A stretch of DNA of 64,000 nt from SIG607 sp045586405 (GCA_045586405.1 JAZNAG010000112.1:1-64000); one strand, 5' to 3'; counted from the stretch's first letter, positions 1 through 8,889 are shown. Notes: generated by a model from the sequence alone, not told the origin. Program-made: numbers and translations.

Positions 1-59
1 TGTCGTATCTCATTTCTTATGCTTTCAGGATATTTTTTCATTCCCTTTTTTCCAGCCAT
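1..59 (-). CDS. Transposase OrfA-like protein, N-terminus only (runs off window)
   Basis: Only the first 19 codons are visible on the minus strand, starting MAGKKGMKKYPESIRNEIR. This lysine-rich opening leading into a helix resembles the helix-turn-helix OrfA proteins of IS3-type elements; that match is from memory and is not decisive. An AGGAGG ribosome binding site lies at 67-72, eight bases before the ATG, and is buried in a perfect hairpin. Terminal-repeat-like sequence follows outward, which supports an insertion sequence. The rest of the gene is outside the window, so family and integrity cannot be judged. Confidence 0.5.
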   Translation of the reverse strand, partial: MAGKKGMKKYPESIRNEIR

Positions 60-65
60 AACAAA

Positions 66-103
66 ACCTCCTATGGTAGTTCTTTAATTCTACCATAGGA
101 GGT
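66..103 (-). promoter_or_regulatory. Hairpin sequestering the transposase ribosome binding site
   Basis: A perfect 14-bp inverted repeat (arms 66-79 and 90-103, 10-base loop) sits directly upstream of the truncated transposase start. In the minus-strand transcript the 3' arm contains the AGGAGG Shine-Dalgarno sequence, and the 5' arm supplies the complementary CCTCCT. Such hairpins are known in IS10 and IS50 as protection against transposase expression from transcripts entering from outside. The sequence shows the structure; the role is inferred. Confidence 0.65.
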
Positions 104-111
104 GCTTTTTT

Positions 112-141
112 ACTATTGTCCGTTTTTACTGGACTTGTTCA
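112..141. mobile_element. Probable terminal inverted repeat of an IS3-like element
   Basis: On the minus strand this reads TGAACAAGTCCAGTAAAAAC followed by GGACAATAGT, resembling the TG-starting tips of IS3-family elements, and it lies about 80 bases upstream of the transposase-like start. The other end is outside the window, so terminal repeats cannot be paired and the exact boundary is a guess. A 14-base sequence, AGGTGCTTTTTTAC, occurs both inside (100-113) and at the outer edge (141-154). Confidence 0.35.
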
Positions 142-167
142 GGTGCTTTTTTACGCCTTAATTTGAG

Positions 168-2291
168 TTATTTACAGGAAATCAACTGTTTCATCAAGCG
201 GTCGTATCTGTCACGCTGAAGTTTTGTGGCGGGGTCTACCGTGATGGCAACACCCTTGCTTTCTTTATTTAGATGGTCAGTAGCGGTGATTTTATAATTG
301 TATATAGCAGAAGTGTCTGTTATATCGTGTATAAAATACTCTTTATCACTTTCGTGTATAAACTGATAATCACTTTCTGCATTTTTTGCGCAATAAATTT
401 TATATTTACCGCTGTTGCCCTTCCAATTAAGGTGGATTTTGTTATCATGTTTTTCAAAGGTTAAGTCATATACATCTTCGGGCAAAACTATGGTTTCGAA
501 ATTGGAAATGGTATACTTGCAACCTGTTTTTGTGTGGAAAACAAGTAAATCGTCACTTTGAGAAATTGGGGTTATAATATCATTTTCGGTACATATTTTT
601 GCCTTGCCGATACCGTTTAGTTTTATTGAAACCTTACCGCCCTTTAAAGAAGTAATTTTTATTTCTTTTGGTGTTTTGTTTTCCCAACAGCAGTCAACGG
701 TAAAGTTGCCGCGGGCTTTTAGGCCTTTGAAACTGCCTGTATGCCAACTATCAGGCAGGGTAGGAAGAATGTGTATATATCCTTCGTGACTTTGCATAAG
801 CATTTCGGTCATACCTGCAACCGCGCCAAAGTTTCCGTCTATTTGGAATGGCGGATGCCAGTCCCAGAGGTTAGGATAGGTTCTTGTCTTTAGTAAATTT
901 TGCAAGAGGGTGTAGGCTCGTTCTCCGTCACCGATTCTGGACCAGGCGCACAGTCTGTGGGCAAGTGCCCAACCTGTTGATTTATCCCCCCGTAAATTCA
1001 AGGTCTTTTTCACAGCATCAAGCCAGGCGGGAGTTGAACTTCCTATTGCAGTACCCGGCATTAAACCCACAAGTTGAGAAATATGCCGGTGATTAGGCTC
1101 TCCTATTTCACCGTAAAAGTTTTCTTCCTCGTACTCTTTGACCTGACCGCTAAATCCTATTTGAACGGGACTGTATTTATCAAGTTGTTCCTTTTGAATT
1201 TCATAGGTTTTGCCCTTTATTCCAAGTATGTCGGAAGCCTTAATAAAGTCATTACCGTTTTCGTATATCATTTGTTGGTCGAAGGCACAACCGATTGTAT
1301 GATGATAAAACTGATTTAAACCTCTGTGGTTTACCCAGGCATTTCCTACAATTTGCTCAGGCGAAGCAGAAAAAACAGAACGGTAAATACCGTCTTCATA
1401 CGGTTTTACGCATTTTGTAAGAAACTTTGCCGCACCCTTGAGGGCGGGATAAGTAACATTTTTAAGGATATCCTCATCCCTTGTAAAATCGTAATATTCC
1501 CAGAAAAGCTTTGAGGTAAGACCTACCGTGCCGGGACCTGAGTGAAGTTCAGGCTCTGCAAGAATTTCAAAGGAGGTTGCCGCAGTACCGATATACCAAC
1601 CGCAGTCTTCTGATCCTTCTGTGCTTTTTATCATATTTTTAATATAATCTTTTGCGGCAAGTTCTGATTTTTTGCGATAGGCATTTGCATACTCAACATA
1701 AGCTGAAAAGGTTTCTGCAAGGTTTGCCGAAAATGCAGGCCAATAGTTCATTTGAATGTTTATATTGTGCCAAAAACCGCCTGACCATGGGGTTTTGTTA
1801 TAAGCACTCCAAACACCCTGAAGCGAAGCAGGGGTTGTACCTTTTCTTGAAGAGGAGATAAGCAGATATCTGCCGAATTGGTAGTAAAGTTCTTCTATAT
1901 AGTGATTAGAAGAACCATTTTTGTATTCTTCAAGAAGACTGTTGGTATCACCACCGGAAATTCCACCCAAATCAAGCTCAACTCTGCCGAATAAAGCGTT
2001 ATAATCGTCAAAATGAGATTTATAAAGAGTATCATAGCCTTTGCTTAAAGCATTGGTTAAACGGTTATCAATATCTTGGTGGGGGTCATTGCCGAAAACT
2101 TTTTTTGATATATCGTCTTCCAGAAAAACCTCAGGGCAAAGTTTATAGTTTGTTCCTTGTGCATAAAACAGGTATGCATAGGTTGCATTTTTTACTGAAA
2201 TACCGTCTTCAAGTGTGGCTTTTACACCGTCGGTTAAAAGTGTTATTTTGCCTTCAAAAATAAGATTTCTGAGACAAAGGGTGCCGCGCAA
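168..2291 (-). pseudogene. GH95 alpha-L-fucosidase, catalytic C-terminal part of a broken gene
   Basis: This is the larger part of a glycoside hydrolase family 95 protein, which removes alpha-1,2-linked L-fucose from glycans. The family's Asn-x-Asn motif is in WHNINIQMNYWP, a SPE motif follows (SASPEQ), and the catalytic Asp region reads QIDGNFG, so known catalytic positions look intact. The last 100 or so residues resemble a fibronectin III-like module. The frame is continuous with 2340-2765 and is separated from it only by a single TAG. The first possible start here is a TTG at 2291 with no ribosome binding site, so independent translation is unlikely. No signal peptide is seen on the upstream part, so the intact enzyme would have been intracellular. 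Confidence 0.85.
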
Positions 2292-2339
2292 GGCGATAGA
2301 AGAATTTTCAATCTTTATATTTCCTACCTTTCCGCCTTC

Positions 2340-2765
2340 CTAGGCTTTGCGCTCGTTTACATAGGGTATAACCATAGAAAGTTTAAAGGAAAGGTCAGGT
2401 TTGCTTGCGGTTAATTTGACAGCTAAAACATTGTCGGGGTAGGAAGTAAAGTATTCACGGTTATATTCGGTGCCGTTGCAGTTATAACTGCAAAAAGCAA
2501 GGCCTTTGCGCAAATCAAGACCTCGGATATAGTTTGTTACATTTTCGTGAGAAAGTTCAATGAATATATCGGCAAAAGAGGTAGTGCCACCAAGCATTAC
2601 GGTGTTTTGCAAATGGTTAGAGGTAAGCTGTATTCTTTCGGTATCATATCTGCCGAAAACATTTGCGCCCATATAGCCGTTGCCAAGTGGCATGGAATGT
2701 CTTTCCCAACCCTCCATACTGTTTTCGGCGGGATAGGCGTAATGAAGAATAAGTTGTTTATTCAT
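2340..2765 (-). pseudogene. GH95 alpha-L-fucosidase, N-terminal domain fragment
   Basis: These 141 residues carry the N-terminal beta-sandwich signature of GH95 (AENSMEGWERHSMPLGNGYMG, then an HLQN segment). Translation begins at an ATG with an AGGTGAT ribosome binding site, 12 bases after the HAD gene. It stops at an in-frame TAG (2340-2342), after which the same frame continues through 16 more codons into the catalytic part. Without the stop the protein would be about 865 residues, close to the usual GH95 size plus a C-terminal module. TAG ends several intact genes in this window, so recoding is unlikely. A nonsense mutation or an assembly error is the simplest explanation. Confidence 0.85.
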
Positions 2766-2777
2766 ATAATCACCTGT

Positions 2778-3416
2778 TTATAGGAATTTTTTTAGCATAT
2801 TTATTGCCTTATCGGCAGAAGAAAGTTCGGCGAAAAGCAGTTTTTTTATTTCACTATCAAACCGCACAACATCGGGTATACCAATAACCTTCATTCCTGC
2901 TCTGTTTGCTGCAATAATACCGTTTGGTGAGTCCTCAAAAACAATGCAGTTTTCGGGTTTTTCGCCTAAAAAAGCAGCGGCTTTAAGAAAAATATCAGGT
3001 GCGGGTTTGCCGTTTTCTATTTCGTCACCGCCCACTATTACGCTAAAATATTCAGTTGCTCCTACTTCTTTTAAAGCAGAAAGAACTTTTTGCCTTTTGG
3101 TGCCTGAGGCAAGGGCTATTTTAACGCCGTTTTCCTTTAAAAAATCAAGCAGTTCTTTTATACCGTCTTTATATTTTATTACAAGGTTTTCTTTTATGTA
3201 TTCCCATGAGGCTTCTTTAAAAGCAACAGCATCAACACCCTTGAAATGTTCTATGATATATGCGGTGCTTCCGGCATCGTTCATACCGCAGACATTCTCT
3301 AAATGAGCGCCTGCGTTTTCAATACCCTGAAGTTTTCCTGCATAGTCCCAGGCGGGAATTCCTATGCGTTGTGTATCCAGCAAGGTGCCGTCCATATCAA
3401 AGATTACACTAAACAC
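2778..3416 (-). CDS. HAD-superfamily hydrolase, beta-phosphoglucomutase-like
   Basis: About 212 residues of a HAD phosphatase/phosphomutase with a helical cap. Motif I is DMDGTLLDT right at the N-terminus (nucleophile and acid Asp), motif II is the Ser in ALASGTKR, motif III the Lys in GKPAPD, and motif IV the FEDSPNG acidic pair. These are the hallmarks of the beta-phosphoglucomutase/YcjU/2-deoxyglucose-6-phosphatase group. The start chosen is the GTG at 3416, since the GAGGTGAT ribosome binding site overlaps the GTG at 3425. The gene precedes the GH95 gene by 12 bases, so sugar-phosphate handling after fucoside cleavage is plausible. The substrate cannot be told from sequence. Confidence 0.85.
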   Translation of the reverse strand: MFSVIFDMDGTLLDTQRIGIPAWDYAGKLQGIENAGAHLENVCGMNDAGSTAYIIEHFKGVDAVAFKEASWEYIKENLVIKYKDGIKELLDFLKENGVKIALASGTKRQKVLSALKEVGATEYFSVIVGGDEIENGKPAPDIFLKAAAFLGEKPENCIVFEDSPNGIIAANRAGMKVIGIPDVVRFDSEIKKLLFAELSSADKAINMLKKFL

Positions 3417-3434
3417 ATAAATCACCTCGCTATA

Positions 3435-3462
3435 ATTTTATATCAATATTTTTATATGTCAA
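3435..3462 (-). promoter_or_regulatory. Promoter for HAD-GH95 operon
   Basis: Minus strand: -35 TTGACA (3457-3462), 16-base spacer, -10 TAAAAT (3435-3440), about 20 bases before the chosen GTG. It is divergent from the dehydrogenase promoter. Confidence 0.5.
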
Positions 3463-3488
3463 GAATTAAATATTTTATATATTAAGTG

Positions 3489-3517
3489 TTGAAATTTCTG
3501 CTTACTAATGGTATAAT
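3489..3517 (+). promoter_or_regulatory. Sigma-A promoter for the Ldh-malic enzyme operon
   Basis: -35 TTGAAA, exactly 17 bases, then a perfect TATAAT, ending 32 bases before the ATG at 3549. Confidence 0.75.
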
Positions 3518-3548
3518 ATAGCGGAATAAAAACACAGAGGTGACTTAT

Positions 3549-4673
3549 ATGTCAAACTACATAAGATATTCTTATGAACAACTTGAAAAATTCTGCATTG
3601 ACTGTTTTAACAAATTCGGTTTTACTGCAGACGAAAGCCGCATTATTACTGACGTGTTACTTCTTTCCGACCTTTACGGAATTGAGTCACATGGTATGCA
3701 GAGACTTGTGCGTTATCATAAGGGCATTGAAAAAGGCCTTATTAAGATAGACGCTAAGCCTGAGGTGGTTTATGAAACTCCTGTTTCTGCTGTAATTGAG
3801 GGTAATGACGGTATGGGACAGCTTGTTTCCCATAGGGCTATGAACCTTGCTATTGAAAAGGCAAAGAAAACAGGTATGGCTATCGTAACTGTCAGAAACT
3901 CAAACCATTTCGGTATTGCAGGATATTACGCAAAAATGGCTTGTGATAACGGTCTTATCGGTATGGCTATGACCAACAGCGAAGCAATAATGGTACCTAC
4001 CTTCGGCAGACTTGCTATGCTTGGCAGTAACCCTATTGCAATTTCTATGCCTGCTGAACCGTACGATTTCTTCTTTGATGCTTCTACTACAGTTGTAACA
4101 AGAGGAAAACTTGAAATTTACAATAAATTAAATAAACCCCTGCCTAACGGTTGGGCACTTGATGCCACAGGTAAGGGCTCTTCTGATGCAAGTGATGTTC
4201 TTAAGAATATAGTAGCTAAAAACGGCGGCGGAATTATGCCTCTCGGCGGTGAGACCGAGCAGACCGGTAGCCACAAGGGCTACGGTTATGGTATGTTCTG
4301 CGAAATCTTCTGTTCTATTCTTTCTATGGGACTCACTTCTAACCATACCCATACAGGCGGTAAGGGTGGTACCTGTCACGGCTTTATAGCTATTGATCCT
4401 AAGGTATTTGGTGATGCTGCTGCTATTAAAGAACACCTTTCTACCTTCTTAAAAGAACTTCGTGAGTCACCGAAAAGCGAAGGCCAGACCAGAATTTATA
4501 CCCACGGAGAAAAAGAAATTATTGCTAAGGCTGATCGCCTTGAAAACGGTATAGATGTTAATATCAACACCGTTAAAGAAATGTTCGATATGTGCAAATA
4601 TGTAGGTCTTAATCCCGTTGATTATCTTGGAGATGTTGAGTTTGAAGATGCTTCGGAAAGTTCATATAATTAA
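3549..4673 (+). CDS. Ldh-family NAD(P)-dependent malate/L-lactate dehydrogenase
   Basis: 374 residues of the type-2 malate/L-lactate dehydrogenase family (YlbC/ComC/Mdh type), which oxidise 2-hydroxy acids with NAD(P) and are unrelated to classical LDH. Family marks are the SHG motif near residue 48, the NSNHFG catalytic histidine at about 120, and the Gly-rich GSHKGYGYG segment. The ATG at 3549 is preferred to the GTG at 3540 because the GAGGTGAC ribosome binding site sits seven bases before it. Malic enzyme follows after 11 bases, so malate is the likeliest substrate. Members also act on ureidoglycolate or sulfolactate, which cannot be excluded. Confidence 0.85.
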   Translation: MSNYIRYSYEQLEKFCIDCFNKFGFTADESRIITDVLLLSDLYGIESHGMQRLVRYHKGIEKGLIKIDAKPEVVYETPVSAVIEGNDGMGQLVSHRAMNLAIEKAKKTGMAIVTVRNSNHFGIAGYYAKMACDNGLIGMAMTNSEAIMVPTFGRLAMLGSNPIAISMPAEPYDFFFDASTTVVTRGKLEIYNKLNKPLPNGWALDATGKGSSDASDVLKNIVAKNGGGIMPLGGETEQTGSHKGYGYGMFCEIFCSILSMGLTSNHTHTGGKGGTCHGFIAIDPKVFGDAAAIKEHLSTFLKELRESPKSEGQTRIYTHGEKEIIAKADRLENGIDVNINTVKEMFDMCKYVGLNPVDYLGDVEFEDASESSYN

Positions 4674-4684
4674 GGAGAAAACTT

Positions 4685-5857
4685 ATGGATATTAAAGAAA
4701 AAGCATTAAAACAACATTATGAGTGGAAGGGAAAGTTAGAAGTAGTTTCCCGTACTCCCGTTACCAACAAGGAACAGCTTTCTATTGCATACACCCCCGG
4801 TGTTGCAGAACCCTGTCTTGCGATCAACAAGGATTATAATAAGTCCTTTGAACTTACTCGCAGATGGAATATGGTTGCCGTAATTACCGACGGTACTGCC
4901 GTTCTCGGCCTTGGTGATATCGGTCCTGAAGCAGGTATGCCTGTTATGGAAGGCAAATGCGTTCTCTTTAAAGAGTTTGCAGGCGTTGACGCTTTTCCCC
5001 TCTGTGTTCGCAGTAAAGATGTTGACGAAATTGTAAGAACAATTTATCTTATTTCGGGTTCCTTTGGCGGTATCAACCTTGAGGATATTGCTGCGCCCCG
5101 TTGCTTTGAAATTGAGAAGAAGTTAAAGGAGCTTTGCGACATTCCCGTATTCCACGATGACCAGCACGGTACTGCTGTTGTTGTTGGTGCCGCACTTCTT
5201 AACGCTCTTCGCCTTACAAAGAAAGAAATCGGCGAAATTAAGTGCGTAATCAACGGCGCAGGTAGTGCAGGTATTGCTATCGGTAAGCACCTTTTAAAAC
5301 TGGGTGTTAAAAATCTTACTATGGTAGACCGTTTCGGTATTATCGTAGAGGGCGACAGTAAGCTTAATTCTGCTCAGGCTGAAATGAGTAAGGTGACCAA
5401 CAGAGAAAAGAAGACAGGTCTTCTTGCCGATGCAATGAAGGGCGCAGATGTATTTATCGGCGTTTCTGCCCCAGGTGTTGTTGATGAGGATATGATTAAA
5501 TCAATGAATAAGGATGCTATTGTATTCCCAATGGCAAACCCTGTGCCCGAAATTATGCCTGATAAGGCAAAAGCGGCAGGCGCAAGGGTTGTTGGAACCG
5601 GCCGTTCCGATTTCCCCAACCAGATAAACAATGTTATGGCTTTCCCCGGAATTTTCCGAGGTGCCCTTGATGTCAGAGCATCTGATATAAACGAAGAAAT
5701 GCAGATGGCAGCATCTCTTGCTATCGCTTCTCTCGTTTCTGACGAAGAACTTAACGAGGAATATATTATGCCTTTCGCATTTGACGAAAGAATCGGCAAA
5801 ACCGTTGCTGAAAAGGTTGCTCAGGCAGCTCGCGACAGCGGTGTAGCAAGAATATAA
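4685..5857 (+). CDS. NAD(P)-dependent malic enzyme
   Basis: 390 residues, the short bacterial malic enzyme without a phosphotransacetylase domain. It oxidatively decarboxylates malate to pyruvate using a divalent metal. Tyr36 in the IAYTPGVAEPC motif is the likely catalytic acid, the metal-binding acidic residues lie in INLEDIAAP and FHDDQHGTA, and the Rossmann motif is GAGSAG at 191-196. An AAGGAG ribosome binding site precedes the start, 11 bases after the Ldh gene, so the two are co-transcribed. Together they would link malate, oxaloacetate and pyruvate and interconvert reducing power. Cofactor preference is not readable by eye. Confidence 0.93.
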   Translation: MDIKEKALKQHYEWKGKLEVVSRTPVTNKEQLSIAYTPGVAEPCLAINKDYNKSFELTRRWNMVAVITDGTAVLGLGDIGPEAGMPVMEGKCVLFKEFAGVDAFPLCVRSKDVDEIVRTIYLISGSFGGINLEDIAAPRCFEIEKKLKELCDIPVFHDDQHGTAVVVGAALLNALRLTKKEIGEIKCVINGAGSAGIAIGKHLLKLGVKNLTMVDRFGIIVEGDSKLNSAQAEMSKVTNREKKTGLLADAMKGADVFIGVSAPGVVDEDMIKSMNKDAIVFPMANPVPEIMPDKAKAAGARVVGTGRSDFPNQINNVMAFPGIFRGALDVRASDINEEMQMAASLAIASLVSDEELNEEYIMPFAFDERIGKTVAEKVAQAARDSGVARI

Positions 5858-5897
5858 GACTCGTTTAAATTAAAAAATTTTTTTTGAGGTGTTAAAA

Positions 5898-6386
5898 ATG
5901 AAAAAACTTTTAGCTATTTTACTCGCTCTTGCAATGGTATTTACCTTTGCAGCCTGCACAGGCGGTGCAACCGAAGATAATTCTTCAAACAATTCTTCTA
6001 AAGTTGACAGTACTTCTTCTCCTTCTTTGAATCTCGGCGTTGATGATAACGGCAGTGAAGATGATAATGACAATGATAATAGTAGTGAAGAGTTAGTTCT
6101 CGAAGGAACCGACAAGTTTGTTGTATGTGCTCTTGAAAGTAACGATACTACCCTTACTTCTATCAAAGACATAAAGGGCAAAAAGGTTGCAAGTATCTTT
6201 GGTACCGACGGTGAAGCTATTGCTAACTACTACGGTGCTGAGTTTACCGGTTTTGGTTCTCCTCAGGACGGCATCAGTGCTTTCAAGGCTAAGAATTTCG
6301 AGTTTTTCATTATGAAAGAGGTTGCTGCTAAGTCTTATGAAGGCCAGGGCATTAAAATTGTTCTTGATCCTATCGTAATTGAATAA
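5898..6386 (+). CDS. Small lipoprotein with a single substrate-binding-protein lobe
   Basis: 162 residues. A lipoprotein signal peptide ends in FAAC (lipobox), followed by a linker of about 60 residues rich in Ser, Asn and Asp. The C-terminal 90 residues start SIKDIKGKKVASIFGTDGEA, resembling the second lobe of type-2 periplasmic binding proteins (amino acid-binding type). Full-length proteins of that class are about 250 residues with two lobes; here the first lobe is missing and the gene ends naturally in front of a terminator. It lies 40 bases behind malic enzyme without an obvious terminator between them. Ligand and function are unknown. Confidence 0.7.
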   Translation: MKKLLAILLALAMVFTFAACTGGATEDNSSNNSSKVDSTSSPSLNLGVDDNGSEDDNDNDNSSEELVLEGTDKFVVCALESNDTTLTSIKDIKGKKVASIFGTDGEAIANYYGAEFTGFGSPQDGISAFKAKNFEFFIMKEVAAKSYEGQGIKIVLDPIVIE

Positions 6387-6406
6387 TCAGGCTTAAAACC
6401 AAATAA

Positions 6407-6441
6407 ATTAACCGTATCCGATGGATGCGGTTAATTTTTTT
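6407..6441 (+). terminator. Rho-independent terminator
   Basis: A 13-bp stem with one G-T wobble, 3-base loop and a run of seven T, 20 bases after the lipoprotein stop. Confidence 0.9.
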
Positions 6442-6470
6442 ATATATTGTTCATAATATAGTTAATCGGC

Positions 6471-6499
6471 TTGACATACGACTCGAAATAATATATTAT
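6471..6499 (+). promoter_or_regulatory. Sigma-A promoter for rnj and the housekeeping run
   Basis: Perfect -35 TTGACA, 17-base spacer and -10 TATTAT. It opens the block from RNase J to FtsH and leaves a 5' leader of about 100 bases with no structure I can recognise. Confidence 0.8.
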
Positions 6500-6607
6500 A
6501 AATATATCTATATATATTTATAGTGGGATAATAGCATTTGGCCGAGAAATTGTTTTGCAAAAGAGGCAAAACTGAATATAAAAATAATAATAATAGGAGG
6601 ACATTTG

Positions 6608-8428
6608 ATGAGTGAACAAAAAGCGGTGCAGAAAAAAACGCGCCGCGTTGCAGAAAAAGGTAAGTCTGCAAAAAGAAGCGTAATGAAAAACAGGGCTTCT
6701 TTAGAAAAAACTAAAAAGGAAACCGCAAGAAAGAATACCGTAAACAGAAAAAAGGAATTGGCTGAAAATACAAAGCCCGTACGTATAATTCCTTTAGGCG
6801 GTATCGGTGAGATAGGTAAAAATATCACACTTTACGAATATGACGGCGATATGTTTATCGTTGACTGCGGAATGAGTTTTCCTGATGCAGACACACCGGG
6901 TATTGATATTGTAATACCTGATTTTACCTACATTATCGAAAATAAGGATAAAATAAAGGGTATGGTATTAACCCACGGTCATGAGGACCATATAGGTGCA
7001 ATACCCTATCTCCTTAAAAATCTTAATATCCCGATTTATTCTACAAAACTGACATTAGGTCTTGTAGATAACAAACTTAAAGAGCACGGGCTGAGCGGCT
7101 CTTCAAGGCTTCATGAGGTTAAGGCGGGGGATAGCGTTAAGCTTGGAAAGTTTAGGGTTGAGCTTATTCATGTAAACCATTCTATTCCCGATGCGGTGGC
7201 GCTTGCTATTCACACACCTGCAGGGGTTATTGTGCAGACAGGTGACTTTAAAATAGACACAACGCCTATTGATAACTATATGATAGATATTGCCCGTTTT
7301 GCAGAGCTTGGTAAGGAAGGCGTTCTGGCGCTTCTTATGGAATCTACCAATGCAGAGCGCCCCGGTTTTACGGCAAGTGAAAAAATAGTTGGCGAATCAT
7401 TTGCTACCCTTTTCAGAAAGGCACGTAAAAACCGTATAATCGTTGCTACTTTTTCTTCTAATATCCATAGAATACAGCAGATAATTTATGAGGCTGAGCG
7501 TTGCGGCAGAAAGGTTGCCGTTTCGGGCAGAAGTATGGTGAATGTAGTAAACATTGCCGCCGAAATGGGTTATCTCCACCTGCCCGAGAATGTTCTTATA
7601 GATATAGAAACCATAAAAAGATATACTCCCGAACAACTTGTTATTGTTACAACAGGCAGTCAGGGTGAGCCTTTATCGGCTCTGCACAGAATGTCTATAG
7701 GTGAGCACAGACAGTTAGAACTTGCTCCCGGCGATATGATAATCATTTCGGCAACCCCCATTCCCGGTAACGAAAAAACAGTTTCCAATGTTGTTAACGA
7801 GCTTATGCGGAGAGGCGCAAATGTTGTATATGAAAAAATGTACGATGTTCACGTTTCGGGCCACGCCTGTCAGGAAGAACTTAAGCTTATGCTTGGTATT
7901 ACTAAGCCAAAATTTTTCATTCCCGTTCACGGTGAGCAAAAGCATTTGGTGCATAACGCCGACCTTGCAAAAGGTGTTGGAATTAAAAAAGAAAATATTA
8001 TAATTTCGGCAATAGGCAATGTAATTGAAATCGGCCAAAAGTCGATTAAGGTTACCGAAAACGTGCCTGCAGGCAGAGTTTTGGTTGACGGACTGAGTGT
8101 GGGCGATGTTGGCAATGTTGTGCTGAAGGACAGAATAAACCTTGCCGATAACGGTATTATTATCGTAGCCGTTACCATAGATGGTGTTACGGGTGAGGTC
8201 GTTTCGGGCCCTGAGGTTATATCCCGCGGTTTTGTTTATGTTAAGGAATCGGAAGAGCTTATGCTTGATATGAATGAAACGGCTTGTGATATACTTGAAA
8301 AATGTTATATGACAGGTATTAAAGACTGGAACGGCGTCAAAGGCAGACTCAGAGACGGTATGTCACGGTTTATAAGAGAAAGAACCGGACGCAGCCCAAT
8401 GATAGTACCCATAGTTATGGAAATGTAG
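6608..8428 (+). CDS. rnj: Ribonuclease J
   Basis: 606 residues. RNase J is the metallo-beta-lactamase/beta-CASP nuclease that matures and degrades RNA in Firmicutes (5'-3' exonuclease and endonuclease). The metal-binding motif HGHEDHIG is at about 123-130, and further conserved pieces are TGDFKIDTTP and the beta-CASP region TGSQGEPLSAL. The first 57 residues form an extra basic tail with 20 Lys/Arg and only 6 Glu before the conserved VRIIPLGGIGEIGKN. Start ATG 6608 follows AGGAGG by seven bases. Whether it is the J1 or J2 paralogue is not clear. Confidence 0.95.
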   Translation: MSEQKAVQKKTRRVAEKGKSAKRSVMKNRASLEKTKKETARKNTVNRKKELAENTKPVRIIPLGGIGEIGKNITLYEYDGDMFIVDCGMSFPDADTPGIDIVIPDFTYIIENKDKIKGMVLTHGHEDHIGAIPYLLKNLNIPIYSTKLTLGLVDNKLKEHGLSGSSRLHEVKAGDSVKLGKFRVELIHVNHSIPDAVALAIHTPAGVIVQTGDFKIDTTPIDNYMIDIARFAELGKEGVLALLMESTNAERPGFTASEKIVGESFATLFRKARKNRIIVATFSSNIHRIQQIIYEAERCGRKVAVSGRSMVNVVNIAAEMGYLHLPENVLIDIETIKRYTPEQLVIVTTGSQGEPLSALHRMSIGEHRQLELAPGDMIIISATPIPGNEKTVSNVVNELMRRGANVVYEKMYDVHVSGHACQEELKLMLGITKPKFFIPVHGEQKHLVHNADLAKGVGIKKENIIISAIGNVIEIGQKSIKVTENVPAGRVLVDGLSVGDVGNVVLKDRINLADNGIIIVAVTIDGVTGEVVSGPEVISRGFVYVKESEELMLDMNETACDILEKCYMTGIKDWNGVKGRLRDGMSRFIRERTGRSPMIVPIVMEM

Positions 8429-8444
8429 CGAAAGGAAGATATAT

Positions 8445-8885
8445 ATGAAGGTTATTTTAACTCAGGATGTAAAAGGACAAGGCAAAAAAGGTCAGCTTGT
8501 AAATGTTTCTGACGGATATGCCCGTAATTTCCTTTTTCCGAAAAATCTTGCCGTAGAGGCTGACTCTGCGGCAATGAATGAGCTTAAAAACCGCGAATCT
8601 GCGGCGGCTCATCACAAACAGGAAGAAATAGATGCCGCTAAGGCACTGGCTAAAAAGCTTGACGGTGAAAAAATTGTTATTCATGCTAAAGCAGGCGGTC
8701 AGGGTAAGCTTTTCGGCGCTGTAACTTCTAAAGAAATTGCAGCCGAAATAAATAAAAAATTCGGTGTTACCATTGATAAAAAGAAAATGAATGTTGCCGA
8801 TATTAAAAATTTCGGTGAATATACAGCGGAAATTCGACTTTATGTTGGCATTACCGCAAAAATAACTGTTTGTGTAGAGGAATAA
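8445..8885 (+). CDS. rplI: 50S ribosomal protein L9
   Basis: 146 residues of the standard L9: N-terminal RNA-binding domain MKVILTQDVKGQGKKGQLV with NFLFPKNLA, a long connecting helix, and a C-terminal domain. L9 binds 23S rRNA near the L1 stalk and helps maintain reading frame. A GGAAG ribosome binding site lies 16 bases after RNase J, and dnaB starts four bases after its stop. The rplI-dnaB order is common in Firmicutes. Confidence 0.97.
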   Translation: MKVILTQDVKGQGKKGQLVNVSDGYARNFLFPKNLAVEADSAAMNELKNRESAAAHHKQEEIDAAKALAKKLDGEKIVIHAKAGGQGKLFGAVTSKEIAAEINKKFGVTIDKKKMNVADIKNFGEYTAEIRLYVGITAKITVCVEE

Positions 8886-8889
8886 TATT

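Noticed and set aside
2340..2342. TAG as a recoded sense codon
   Set aside because: Other intact genes here end with TAG at normal family lengths, so the code is standard for TAG.
6508..6828. Minus-strand hydrophobic frame opposite the RNase J start
   Set aside because: Its Phe/Leu-rich translation mirrors the Lys-rich tail of RNase J on the other strand, and no ribosome binding site is present.
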